Assembly: GCA_027946365.1 (NCBI GenBank)
Contig: JAPEUQ010000017.1
Coordinates: forward strand, 496,001-560,000
Reading direction: 5' to 3'
Length of the DNA: 64,000 nt
DNA from: Kalmusia sp. IMI 367209
Lineage: Eukaryota > Ascomycota > Dothideomycetes > Pleosporales > Didymosphaeriaceae
Shown: positions 22,697-33,362 of the stretch, piece after piece
Layout of the letters: every line of letters starts with the position of its first letter
Numbering within the stretch: the stretch's first letter is position 1
Program-made: the position numbers and the translations under genes
Notes under the pieces: generated by a model
Told to the model about the DNA's origin: nothing
Database searches by the model: none
Seen by the model: the letters and a program-made list of their open reading frames with translations, nothing else

Positions 22697-23341
22697 ATTT
22701 GCTGTGAGTGATGAAAAACCAGATTGAAAGAGATTAGGCTGGGTATCTTTGCGTATACGTTGTGTACCGGGTCAAACTCCGCAAGGTCTAACAGGCGCGC
22801 GTGGAAGCTGGAGAAGAGACCCAAGGCGAGTGCTGCGCAACATAAGTAATGGAACAGCAGACTTGACTTACAGCTTGGCGCAGGCGACATAGAGTTTTCT
22901 TGAAGATAGTATCATCCTTCATCTTGACGTAGGTCAAGCATCTGGACGGTTGTTTCTCGCCGTGAGTAGTGGATCTTATAACGTAATAAACCAAGTACAA
23001 CAGCAGACCAAGAAGCTTGGGAACTATCAAGATCCCTAAGTGTCTTGGCCGCGGTATGCCATATTTCAGCAATGTCACTTTTGCCTTGAATATGCAAGAA
23101 AACATGGGCCCGAGCCAAAAAGGTATCGATTTTGGGTGGATGTATTAGAGGATGCTATTGGAGGCAAAGCTATGATGCGAACGTCTCAGAACGGGTGCGC
23201 ATACTACAGACCAGGCCTTCCAGCAACTATTAACAAAGACTATCCCACAATAACAATACTTCTATGCAATAACAAAATTCCGAGACTATACAACTTCCTC
23301 TTATGATAATATCCACGGAGCAGTGATCCTAAAACTATCGC
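22697..23341. other. Intergenic, no supportable gene
   Basis: Several overlapping minus-strand frames between 22700 and 23118 stay open but show no family resemblance and no convincing splice logic. They lie in the promoter of the amidotransferase gene. The rest is the AT-rich 3' flank of the alcohol dehydrogenase. Confidence 0.4.
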
Positions 23342-24580
23342 TTATTCATCCCTCATCCACGGGAATCGAATAACAACCTTGGTCTCCTTGCCTTCAGCAA
23401 ATCGCCTATACGCTTCTGGAGCCTCTTCAATACCCACCACGCTACTGACAATAAACCCAGGCTTTCCTCGTCCACTCTTCACCAAATCCACTAGCTTTGC
23501 CGCAACAGTCAATGGGGTGACCACTCCAGTCTTCATGCTCAGTCCTTTTGACCATAACTCTGTCATGGGAAAGTCCAGTACCGCGTCCCATTCATTAGCA
23601 CGGGGTCGCCCAGGGGCTTTCTCTTGAGCGAAATATACCCCAATTACGCCCAGTCCGCCCTGAGATGCCGTTACGTGGACCATGTCGTTAAGGACGGCAT
23701 TCTGCTGCGGCTTAAGATGGATGTCCAAGGCCTCCTGTCCACAGCAATCACAGCTGCGATCGACGCCGTTAGGCTCGAGCGCAAGAATCTGTTCCGCTGC
23801 ATTTTTACCGGTAAAGTTGATAGGAATCGCACCGATAGACGCGCCTTTATCCAAGCGGCTCTGGATGTGGTCGACAAGATACACTTTAGTCGCACCGCGC
23901 AAGAGCGCAGAGTAGGCGCAGAGTAGACCGACCGGCCCGGCGCCGAAAACTGCAACGCTCTCGCCTGCTTGAAATCCAGAGAAGTCGAGACAAGCCCAGG
24001 CCGTGGCCCAAATGTCGGAGATGAAGAGATAGTCGTACTCGCGGAAAGGGTAGTGAGGAATAGGAATCAGGGTCTCATCCGCCTGGGGAACGCGAACGTA
24101 CTCAGCTACGTGTGGTCAGCACATCTACACAGTCCAGCAGGTTCTAGGCGACTCACCCTGACACCCTCCAAGATTGCCAAAGTCGGGCCCAAAGCCAAAA
24201 ATTTGAATGTCGCTCACACCCATAGGCTCAAGGTTAAACTTGCCGTCGTCCAAACTGTCTGGTATGATCACTCGATCGCCGACTTTGACTGCAGTCGTCG
24301 CGTTACCAACTGCAGTGACAATACCGATAGCTTCGTGGCCAAGGACCCATGGAGGGTTGGCACTGCCGAAAAATCCGCGATACGTGTGCATTTCTGAGGC
24401 ACAGATTGCTGCGCTGGTGACACGGACGATAGCGTCCTCTGGCTGGACGATCTTCGGTTTCGGTATTGACTTGACCGATACGTGCATGACCTTTCCCTCC
24501 CAGACAACAGCGCGCATTGTGTCGCGGTGATTGTGAGTGAGTGCAAGGCTGCCGTTTGCGTTGCCGTTGCTCTCAGCCAT
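23342..24580 (-). CDS. Zinc-type alcohol dehydrogenase (MDR superfamily, formaldehyde dehydrogenase-like)
   Basis: NAD(P)-dependent medium-chain dehydrogenase. Exons 24580-24157 and 24105-23342 (51-nt intron) give 395 residues. Catalytic-zinc region: ICASEMHTYRG with Cys, and GHEAIGIVTAVG with His-Glu. The Rossmann motif is AVFGAGPVGLLCAYSALLRG, followed by VYLVDHIQSRL with the coenzyme-binding acidic residue. The loop that normally carries four structural-zinc cysteines (around DDGKFNLEPMGVSDIQ) has none. The long insert and GVDRSCDCCGQEA place it in the glutathione-independent formaldehyde dehydrogenase-like branch. The natural substrate is unknown. Confidence 0.88.
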
Positions 24581-27090
24581 CTTTCTTGATTATTTCGAAG
24601 GCTTTGTAGATAGGTACAATAACGCGATAGAGGAGAAGGAAAATAGAAAGCCTGTTATGGGTCAAGTGAGTGATGTCAAAGCAGACTGTTTTGTTGATGA
24701 TGTTTTCCACGGTATGCATGGTGCCTATGATTTAAATACTTCTATGCTCACTATAGTTCTTCGACAAAGAATTTTCATTTACGTATTTAGGACACTTCCG
24801 AGGTAGCTCGTTCAGCTGAGGCGTGGCTGGGCTGTGAGCGTCACGCCTCGGGGCTGACTATAAGGCCGTTGATGAGATAAGATGCCCCAAGCAGCACCGT
24901 TGAATCTTGGCGTCATCGCGGCGAGACTTTTACATGTTGCTGTAATCAGGCACCAGGTCGGGGATGATTACCCCAGACCATTTAACTGCCCCATAAGGCG
25001 ATCAAAGTCTTAGAAGACCTAACTGGGGTAGCTATCACAAGACCACTGTAGTCAGCGGACAAAACAAATTTTTGCGGCACAGTGGTATCGATTCTCGTCA
25101 AGCCAGGTGACTCTATAGCTATTTTCAGACCATCTCTCTATTCCTTCCTTATTGCCTTCCTAAGAATTGGGCGTTTAGTCTTCCGTCATATTTTTATTTA
25201 CAATGCTCACGCCAAGGGTCCAATGCCCCTGTGTTCAGCTACCTTTATGACTTCACTCAGTATACTAACCTGAAGAAGCGGCTCTCTTTCGCCCATTGCA
25301 ATTTCCATCGAATTTGGTAAATGCGCTCTCGATCTTGAAGGCTAGCTTAGGAAACAAAAATTCTCTTGCTATGTCAGACAAAGTCAGATGAATGAGTCGG
25401 ACCACATTATTGTGCGTCATAGGACTACTCATTGTCAATGCACATTAGGGCTGGGATTACGAGTAATAAGTCACGTGCTAGATGCATAGGTATGCGAGTG
25501 GTAATTGAGTAACGATTGAAATAGCCATCCACGTCCACAAACTAGTGAGATGCAAAGATAGTCTACCTCCATATCTGATAGCCGGAAGGAAGTAGAAAAA
25601 GGATACATTTGTTTACTTGGTGATGCGAGCTTACAACTATCTTTATTTGAATGATTGCCGCATTGTTGTGACCTCCTACTCATTCCACGATAGAGGTTCG
25701 TTCCGCTGTCCTGGTGGTGTATTTCTGCAATTGCATAGTCTCCAACGTTAAGACATGGCTGCGGTCCACGGGATGTAGTACCTACACCTGGAAGCCCATG
25801 ATATAGGTCTTCCTGCGGCGGCAATGATTGTGAAGAAAGCTCCAGTGTAGAATTTGCCTATGTTTGGAATTTGCATATAAGTCTCAATTCTTTCATTTTG
25901 ATCGATACACTAAGCACGAAGTTAGCCGATGCATCTCAAATATTAAGATCGTCCATACATATCTATCGACCCCTTGGAATAAATCATAGGATTAGCCAAA
26001 TCTCTTGAACTCCCATTAAATAATTGAAGACTACCAATAATCGAAGTATCGTAGCTATCCACTTACAGAGGCAGTTGTAACCAAGTCTCCTGCAGACCAC
26101 AATACTTTCGGCAATCGTAGCGGGCAAGCGACCATTCGAAAGCTGACGGTTCGTTGTAGAGACTTTCTCCCATGCATATGATAGAGCACGGTATAAGCAT
26201 TGGTTAGGTGCTTCTACCACCATATTTGCTCGGTAGTCAATGACTTTGAAGCCTAGAATACTCTCGAAGCGGTTGGCGAAAAGGTTCTCTGGGTGTTGTC
26301 TGTATCCATTGAGACACTATCGAAGTAAGTAAAAGTCTATGACTCGTTTATTGATCATACGTAGAGAATAGAGTCGAAAATGACCGGCGTGATAAGAGTA
26401 CTATACTGGAATTTTGCCGATAGAGTGAGGGGATAATCATTGCCTAAAGTATTGGTAGCAAATTCGATCCGTACGTGCAAGTATTGTCGTTTCTTTTTGT
26501 TCATAAGCATTTAGCAAAGCGGACATGCGATGGCCCCTCAAAACTCCTCTTTTAATTTGTGACGATCTTACCTTTATCTATCAAGCAGGAACTAATGGAA
26601 CGTGAATTCTTGAGAAATGATGCTAGCCCAGTCGTACTGACTGCAAAACTCACAAAGCGTTCGAGGTGATGAGAGAGAAGCACCAGGGGACGAAGATAAT
26701 CATGTGTCCGGCTGCTCTTTACTTTTGGCACCCTTGAGACCCTAGTCGGTGATTTAGTCGTGGATCAAAAGTCTACATAGACTTATCGACGTGTAATTCA
26801 TTGTAGACATATTGTAAGTCAAACAAACGTGCAGAATGTTATCAACTGCCTGAATCGCGATTATTAATTATGTCACGACCGTTGCATGATAATGCGACCA
26901 CTCTCAGCTAGAATAAACAATTGATTGAGTCTGAAGAGTGATCATAACGTCTCTTATATTACGAAGCATCATGGGATGTAGTGATCTGGGACGACCATCG
27001 GCGAAACTATTTTCCGACACGTCTCGAACTTTTGGGAGCAACAGCCGGCCTTCCCATCACAACAGCCATTGCGCAAGCTCACAATCCACA
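24581..27090. other. Gene-poor, AT-leaning stretch with one decayed gene
   Basis: About 2.5 kb without an intact gene. The only recognisable content is a minus-strand HET-domain relic at about 25600-26310. The sequence is visibly richer in A/T and TA steps than its neighbours, which would fit repeat-induced point mutation of a former duplicate, though composition was not calculated. Confidence 0.55.
25600..26310 (-). pseudogene. Decayed HET-domain gene
   Basis: Reading the minus strand, HET landmarks appear in order but in different frames. An open stretch gives GFKVIDYRANMVVEAPNQCL, then YRALSYAWEK and LPATIAESIVVCRRLGY (to about 26070). The usual next residues survive as VDSY in a shifted frame at 26062-26051. 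After an intron-like gap with a CTAAC...TTAG acceptor, CIDQNE and NIGKFYTGAFFTIIAAAG follow (from 25909). A second shift then leads to YHGLPGVGTTSRGPQPCLN (from about 25811). Stops follow where the RGWT(Y/F)QE block should be. At least two frameshifts and later stops mean no intact protein. It resembles a different HET subgroup from the intact gene at 12321. Confidence 0.8.
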
Positions 27091-27875
27091 ATGATCTGCC
27101 GAACCTGCCTCCGTGCAGCCTCTCGCGCACGAATACCGCCTCCTACTTCCGTCGGTACTCGCCGCGCATTCACCAGCGGCCCAACCCTCCACAACGCGAC
27201 CCCCGTCTCCGCCAAAACCGCGCCCGCGCCCCGGCAAGGAACCTCCTCATCTTCCCACACACCTCCAGCAGCGACTTCGACCTCCGCTGCGCAGCCTTTC
27301 AGCGAACCCCTAACGCCCGCCGCGAAGAAGGATGCTGTAGCAGCAGAGAAGAAAGTGCCGCTGGTGCGCAGCTCCGTGCCGGCAGGTACGCCGCTCAAGG
27401 GCTTGAACTTCTTGAAGGATAGACAGGACCCGCTCGCGCTGGCGGATGACGAGTATCCCGAGTGGTTGTGGGGGATACTAGAGCAGCAGGAGAAGAAGGG
27501 GGAGGGTGCTGCGGCAGGAGATTTGTTTTGTAAGGCCACCTTCATTCCCATGTTCCTAGGCCTACCTCACGCTTGTCAAATACTTGCGTAGCCTTGGGTT
27601 TCAATTGGCATTGCTAATGTGGAATGCGATCAGCGAAATCGAAGAAACAGCGTCGTCTAGCCGCGAAGCGACTCCGTAAAGAACAACTCGCGAACCCGGG
27701 GATGCTCGTTCCGAAGGTGCCTATATACGAACAGACGATTGATCTACCGGCGGGTGATGGGTCATTGGAGGGTGCGGTGAAGGCAGGTGATGCGAGGGGC
27801 GAGTTGACGAAGGCGATGAGGGAAAAGAGGAGGGCCGGGATCAAGGAGAGGAATTTCTTGCAGGCCATGGGTTAG
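27091..27875 (+). CDS. MRPL37: Mitochondrial large-subunit ribosomal protein mL54 (MRPL37 in yeast)
   Basis: Component of the mitochondrial 54S ribosomal subunit. Exons 27091-27529 and 27634-27875, with a 104-nt intron (GTAAGG, GCTAAT branch, CAG), give 226 residues. The N-terminus MICRTCLRAASRARIPP is Arg-rich and lacks acidic residues, as in a mitochondrial presequence, and is followed by an Ala/Pro/Ser-rich spacer. The conserved core is VPAGTPLKGLNFLKDRQDP, DDEYPEWLWGIL and, across the splice, SKSKKQRRLAAKRLRKEQLA. Length and motif order agree with filamentous-fungal mL54. The gene lies right after the gene-poor stretch. Confidence 0.9.
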
Positions 27876-28250
27876 GCTATGTATTCGCATCTATTGAGAT
27901 GAAAGAGATGGACCTTGTAGGATTAAGAGCAGTGTATCTACAAAAAGGCTTAGATGGATTTGATGAACATAGTGTCTTGTACGATGCTGTGTATATTGTA
28001 CCAATAGAAAGAGGACCCGATTTGTCGCAGAAGACTTGCATTAATCGCTCAACTCGTCGCGGGTGCAGAGATTTCTTGCCGTGTCCAGTTCCAACAATCT
28101 ACCAATAGCTCCCAGCAGTGTCACATAATAAAGAATATACCAACGTCGAAACTAAAGCTGTCCAACAAAACCGCTCGCAGAATATATGTACTAACGAAAT
28201 GAAGAATCCTTCTCCGTACAAGCGCTACTTTCATTCAAACATTGCCAATC
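27876..28250. other. Convergent 3' flanks, no gene
   Basis: Spacer between the mL54 gene (plus) and the membrane protein gene (minus). It holds only their 3' untranslated regions as far as can be seen. Confidence 0.5.
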
Positions 28251-29939
28251 TTACTCCTCTGTCGTCTTGACTTTCCTGGCTGCCTTGACCAGCTCTTTCA
28301 ACCTTTTCTCCATCACTGTTCGTCCTTCCAACGTCCTCCATACCTGATGCGGCGCCTTATTGACAACATCCCAGCCCACAAGATTCTTTGTCAACTTCGT
28401 CGAGTCTTCCTGCTTGCGCTCCCATTCATTATCGGTCCGGCACTTAATCGCGCTGCTGACAACCACCAGCGGCGTATCCGCACTCTGTATATTCCGCGCA
28501 GAAACGACCTCGTTTTTAGACAGCGAGTCTGCTACGAGATTTTCTTGCAGCTCTGCCTTGATAAACTTGCCGCCCTGGTAGGCATTGCGCCCGTAGACGC
28601 GGTCCTGCCGCGTACGGCCCTTGAAAATAGCGCCTGCAAGGCGCGTGATGCCCAGCGGTGAGATGATACCCCACCCCCAGAGGACGAAACCGCGACCAGG
28701 GTTGCCGAGGCGGTGGAGGAGATCCTCGTGCATGGGGTCGATGAGCATGATGCCGTTGACCTGCTTCAGATGCCTGGAGCTGAAGATGCGGCTCACGATG
28801 CTGCCGGTGCCCGCAGATACAAGGACCCAAGGGCCTTCTTCGCCGGCCTTGGCCAGCGCTTCTGAGAGCGCATCAGCAGACATGCCTGCAGAATGCGGCG
28901 AAGGTGCGTTGTCAGACCAGGCGTACCCAGGTCGGTCCCAGTAGCAGTAACGCGATATGGTGCCGTTCTGGACGGCGTTGTAGGCCCAATGCTCGAAGTC
29001 GTACTCGGCGGGTACCTCACCGGCTTCAAGAAGAATGGTAGGGTCTTTCTTGTCATGTGTGTAAGTGACATTGCCTACGCAGGCGAGATGCACCGCATAT
29101 TTGTCACCGTCAACGAGGATGCGATCGCCGTACATTTTGAGAGTGGAGTCTTGTGCGCGGATGCTAAGAGTGCCCGTCATGAAGACGGCGACGATGATGA
29201 AGACGATGGTGAGAATTGTAGCAACAAGGACTGCGAGCCATTCCTTCAGCGTGCGGCGCGTCTCTGGGCGTCCTGTCAAGCGTTCTTCTTCCTCCCTCTT
29301 GCCCCATGCAACCACCCTGTCGGTCAGAATGCACCATATCGCGATGAATACAGCCCAGACGACTGATGCAATCCCAACCCAACCTTCTTCAAGCCTTATC
29401 CTAGGTACTGCCAAGATCAAAATCATGTCAATGACAAGAAACCCAGCGATGATAGCTGTCGTGACGCGTAGGGCCTTGGCGGGAGCGATGAAGAAAATGG
29501 TAGCAACGAGGAGGTTGCCAATAGTGAGACACGTGAATGCGAAGTCGAAAAATCCACTACCGCGCGAGTGCATGCCCGGCGGAGAGATGAAGATGGATAT
29601 CAGGAGGAGCGTCCACCATATACACGAGATCATGAGAAAGAGAATGGTGAAGTAGCGCATGAACCGTACAGACCAGAGATTATACGGGGGAGACCTATCA
29701 TAAGCTTAGCATCTCTCATTCTTACTGAAAAAAGTACGTACCGCTGGGTCGTCAGGATCCAAGAAGCCATCCGAATTAGGAGGTTGTCGTCTATCGTCAA
29801 GGAGTCTAGTCCTTTCAGTCGGCTCTTGTCGCGAGTCGTGATTTCGTCCCGAACGACCGCTCCGCGCACTTCTTGCGGCATCTACTGAAGCTGCATCCTC
29901 CTCCCCATTTCCCTCGTGGGATTTATTTACCCCCCACAT
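28251..29939 (-). CDS. Multi-pass membrane protein with C-terminal alpha/beta-hydrolase-like domain (fungal DUF2434-like)
   Basis: Fungal family often annotated as mitochondrial integral membrane protein; function unknown and the family name is from memory. The main frame starts at MRYFTILFLM (29660) and runs 469 residues: five hydrophobic helices in the first 180, then a luminal-type domain with VHLACVG, GYAWSDNAPSPHSAGMSADA, WVLVSAGTGSIVSRIF and GIMLIDPMHEDLLH, arranged like an alpha/beta hydrolase. An upstream exon (29939-29742, MWGVNKSHEGNG to DPDDPA) is clearly coding and precedes a 47-nt GT-AG intron. Joining it to the second exon runs into a C5 tract (29686-29690) that puts the frame one base off. 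Either the tract has an extra base or translation starts at 29660. Confidence 0.72.
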
Positions 29940-30565
29940 CTCAAATATCGTGAGCTCACTGAGCTTCGGATCTCGTCACGAAGCTTTCAGAAGACCCAGA
30001 AACCCGGCCTAGGAGGTAGTTTTACGAGGGAAGAAGCAGAAATGAGGGGTTATCAGGTTATATGCCTAGAGAAAATGGCCTTTCCGTGCTATCAAGAAAC
30101 ATGGTGCTGGGGCGAGAACAACGATTTGGTCGTCGGAACGGCGCTAAGGCCATGGATCGACGTCATGGTTCTCGAATGTCATGGCCAGGGCTGTCAAGCA
30201 CGCGGCTAGTGCGCATCATGCGCTATCTAAAATCTAGACCCGCCGCGGAGGTGTCAGTGCCTCGACTTTTGATTTCGCGCTCCATCATGAATTTGACCAT
30301 GCTCTGCGCTTATCTCCGTGCTGCAATTGGCATATCCAGAGGATGGGTGTCTGGTAACGGCAGTGACGCAAGATGCACCTTCCTCGCCTGTTGTCGCTTA
30401 AGCCGGCGGCCTTTGAACCCCTATCCTTGCAACCCTCCTTCACTAACCCCCCACCTCGCATGCCGTGGCACGTTTCGATCTCAGAATCCCGTTCCTCTCG
30501 ATCAACACGATCTAGACCCACCCATATAATACATACATACCGATTGCACCTTCAGCTTGCCCACC
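29940..30565. other. Divergent promoter region, no gene
   Basis: Spacer between the membrane protein gene (minus) and the PP2A methylesterase gene (plus). Small open frames lack family resemblance. A TATAATA-like element lies near 30520, about 45 bp before the ATG at 30566. Confidence 0.45.
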
Positions 30566-31748
30566 ATGTCCGACCTCGCTAAATCATTCGCTAAAACAAA
30601 ACTCTCCTCGCTCCCTCCACCAGAACCCCTCGTCGAAGAGCCCACCGACACGTACGAGGATGATAGCTCGTCCGCGAGCTCCATGAGCTCCACTGGTACG
30701 GTCATACCGACGAATAGCCAAAGACCAGCTCCGGTACTACATTGGTCAGACTACTTTGCACAGGAATTCTACCTCGAGCGGAAAGCTTCGCCGACGAGCC
30801 CTCATGCGAAATTTCACGTCTATCTAACGCCGCCCGCGACACCGAAGGCAAACTTGTTGGTGTTACATCATGGTGCTGGCAGCTCGGCGCTGAGCTTCGC
30901 TTTGTTTGCAAAAGAGGTGCGGAGACTCATGCCAGAGATAGGGATACTGGCAATTGAGGCAAGAGACCATGGGAGCGTGGTGTGGGATGCGGAGGGCCAT
31001 GTCGACAACAACTTGTCGGTGGATGTGCTCGGACAAGATCTTGTGGATATGGTACACCTTACACAGACCAAGATGGCGTGGCTCGAGGTACCCACGGTAG
31101 TGCTCATCGGCCACAGCTTGGGCGGAGCAGTCGTCACGCACGTTGCGAACGCGGGGTTGCTGGGCAACAAGCTGCTGGGCTATGCGGTGTTGGATGTGGT
31201 TGAAGGCAGCGCGATGGAGGCCCTCAAGCACATGCAGACGTACCTAGCGAGTCGGCCAAAGACGTTTGCGAGTCTACCTACAGCGATCGAGTGGCACATA
31301 CGGTCACGCACACTACGAAATCCACAGTCTGCCAGAGCGAGCGTTCCTAGCCTGCTACTACAGACGCCAGATGGGAAATGGGCATGGAGGACAGAGCTAG
31401 GCAGTACGGAAGCATACTGGGAGAATTGGTTCAGCGGTATGAGCGCGAAGTTCTTGGGCGGTAAGGGCGCGAAGCTGCTCATACTCGCGGGGACAGACAG
31501 GCTGGATAAGGAACTCATGATTGGGCAAATGCAGGGTACGTATTTATCGGCATTTCTAGATTACTATCTAACGTGTTTCAGGTAAATTCCAGCTCCAGGT
31601 GTTTCCTGCAGCCGGTCACTTCCTTCAAGAGGACCTACCAGAGAAGACGGCGGAGGTAGTGGTCGAGTTCGTGAAGCGTAATGACCGTAGTTCGCTCATA
31701 CTCCCACCCAAGGTATCGGACCTGCTCGCGCAAGGCAAAAAAGTGTGA
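30566..31748 (+). CDS. PPE1: Protein phosphatase methylesterase 1
   Basis: Removes the carboxyl-methyl group from the C-terminal Leu of the PP2A catalytic subunit, cytosol/nucleus. Exons 30566-31535 and 31582-31748 (46-nt intron) give 378 residues. Start at the ATG in CCACCATGTCC. A Ser-rich disordered N-terminus is followed by an alpha/beta-hydrolase: oxyanion block LLVLHHGAGSSALSFALFAK, ARDHGSV, the nucleophile in VVLIGHSLGGAVVTH, DVVEGSAMEAL (the DVVEG block is diagnostic of PME-1), the acid-strand ILAGTDRLDK and the catalytic His in FPAAGHFLQED. Length agrees with fungal members. Confidence 0.93.
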
Positions 31749-31918
31749 GCACATTCCCTAGGCGCCTATACTTCGATGCCCATTCTCGGATATATCTTGG
31801 CATATGCTGCGGTACAGGTACTACCGCTTCAGCGGTCCCTGCCTGTTTCCAGACAAATATCATGTAGAGGTAATTCAGCGACGTCGGCAAAAGACGGCGT
31901 CTTCCTGCTACTGATGCA

Positions 31919-33021
31919 TCAGACGGGAGCCGCTTCGCCGTCGACAGTGGAATCTTCGCCTTTTGGCTTATGCTTCCGCTTCCTCTTACGGTGACCTGAA
32001 CCCTCGCCATCTGGTACCGTATCGTCGGTCGCATCCGCCGCAACAGGTCGCGATGGTTTCGAGTCGCTTGATCTAGGCTTGGTCACACTGCCTTCTGGCA
32101 CTTCTTGCGCCTTCTTGGCCTTCTTCATACTGAGCGGGTTCGGCTCCTTGGGGCCCTTGCGCTTTTTCTTCTTTTTCTGTGGCCTAGAGTCTCCCATACT
32201 TGAACCCTCAATATCATCGCCGTCGGCACCCTCTTCATCATCGCGCTTTCTCTTCTGTGTCGGTGTCTGGTCGAGATTTCGCTGACCCTTCAGTCCTGCC
32301 CTGAACTTGTTCCTCTCCTCTCGATCCCTCTGGTCCTCCGTGGCGCTTGCCATAGGCTCCATTATCATCACTGACTTCGATATATATATAAGCGGTACGC
32401 CAGCAACGTTGCGGAATTTTGCGCGCAGCTCCGGGTCCTGCGATGCAACAACGTAGCGGTGCTTGTTCGTAAGGGTGTCCTTCGGATCGACGACAGCGGA
32501 GAGACAATCTTTGTCTGACAGCGGGTTTTCGAGCTCGTGATGATTGCATCTGCGGCGCTCGAAGCGATTTTTCGCTTGGTCGATAACAGCGTCGTTCTTC
32601 GGTTTTGCGTTGTAAAGGTGCCTCATGCTACATTGTGTAATCATGGGTTTTACTGAACCTACCCACGGTCAACACTATGTTGAAGAACTAATCTTGGGGT
32701 ACTTGCCCTGCAACACGCTTTCGAGGCGCTGAACAAGATCAATCTTAAAACGGTGAGCATCTTGTACGATTTCGCTATCCAGAAGGACCTGGTAGGATAA
32801 ATTAGAATGCGATACGACGTTCGAGAGGGGTGGGTTACGTGCCTGGTATGGTTCGCGAAAGTTGAACTGAAGCTGATACCTGAATGAGAAAGGAAAATGT
32901 CAGTATCATAAGGAATAGAGCTGGACACTGCTGCGCGCAAAAGCGAGCTGGTGGAGTAATGCCGCGATAGCACTTACTGGTGCATAAGCTTCCTATAAGC
33001 TTTCGCACGCTTCAACTTCAT
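31919..33021 (-). CDS. UTP23: rRNA-processing protein Utp23
   Basis: SSU-processome component, a PIN-like protein needed for early 18S rRNA cleavages and snR30 release; nucleolar. Four exons on the minus strand: 33021-32978, 32880-32844, 32788-32707 and 32658-31919, giving 300 residues. The core is AKAYRKLMHQYQLQFNFREP, PYQVLLDSEIV, KPMITQCSMRHLY and the zinc ligand set C...RCNHHE...DC. The C-terminal half is Lys-rich (PQKKKKKRKGPKEP and GHRKRKRKHKPKG), as usual for nucleolar localisation. Introns 2 and 3 begin with GC rather than GT (GCACGT and GCAAGT); both end in AG and both are needed to restore conserved residues. A GT alternative for intron 3 exists but loses the conserved Val before KP. 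Confidence 0.9.
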
Positions 33022-33362
33022 CTTTCCGGATGAGTCCACGAAGGCGTGCTGATCGTTGCGACGTTTAGTGTCAGAGGTGTGTTGAGAGCATCCTGGAACG
33101 TGTGGAATGCTGTTCCCGTCGGGTGGGCAAGAAATTCGATTAAGGCGGCGGCGGCGGAACCACGGATCGCGCTAGTGCACATCCGCGAACAACAAGCGGA
33201 GGAGTGTGCCGCCCGCAAACGTTGAATGAGTTACCATGGGCGGACGCTGACTGTATTTGTACATAATTAGCCCTGCTCCTCCGCTTTCGCGTGCCGCCCC
33301 GTCTACCAAGTACTGCTGCCCTCTTTGCTAACGACCCTCGATGCGTGCGACACCGCTACACC
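33022..33362. promoter_or_regulatory. Divergent promoter between Utp23 and DUF726 genes
   Basis: A 341-bp spacer between two divergent start codons. The frame of the DUF726 gene is open back to 33291 but has no ATG before 33363. No specific element recognised. Confidence 0.45.

Noticed and set aside
28893..29655. Plus-strand frames of 157-196 codons over the membrane protein gene
   Set aside because: They are antisense shadows of the TM-coding exon.
32659..32702. GT-AG version of the third Utp23 intron
   Set aside because: Phase works (GT at 32702, acceptor in TTCAG) but gives QGNKPM instead of QGSVKPM, losing the conserved Val; kept only as an alternative.
33291..33362. Earlier start of the DUF726 protein
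   Set aside because: The frame is open but has no ATG before 33363.
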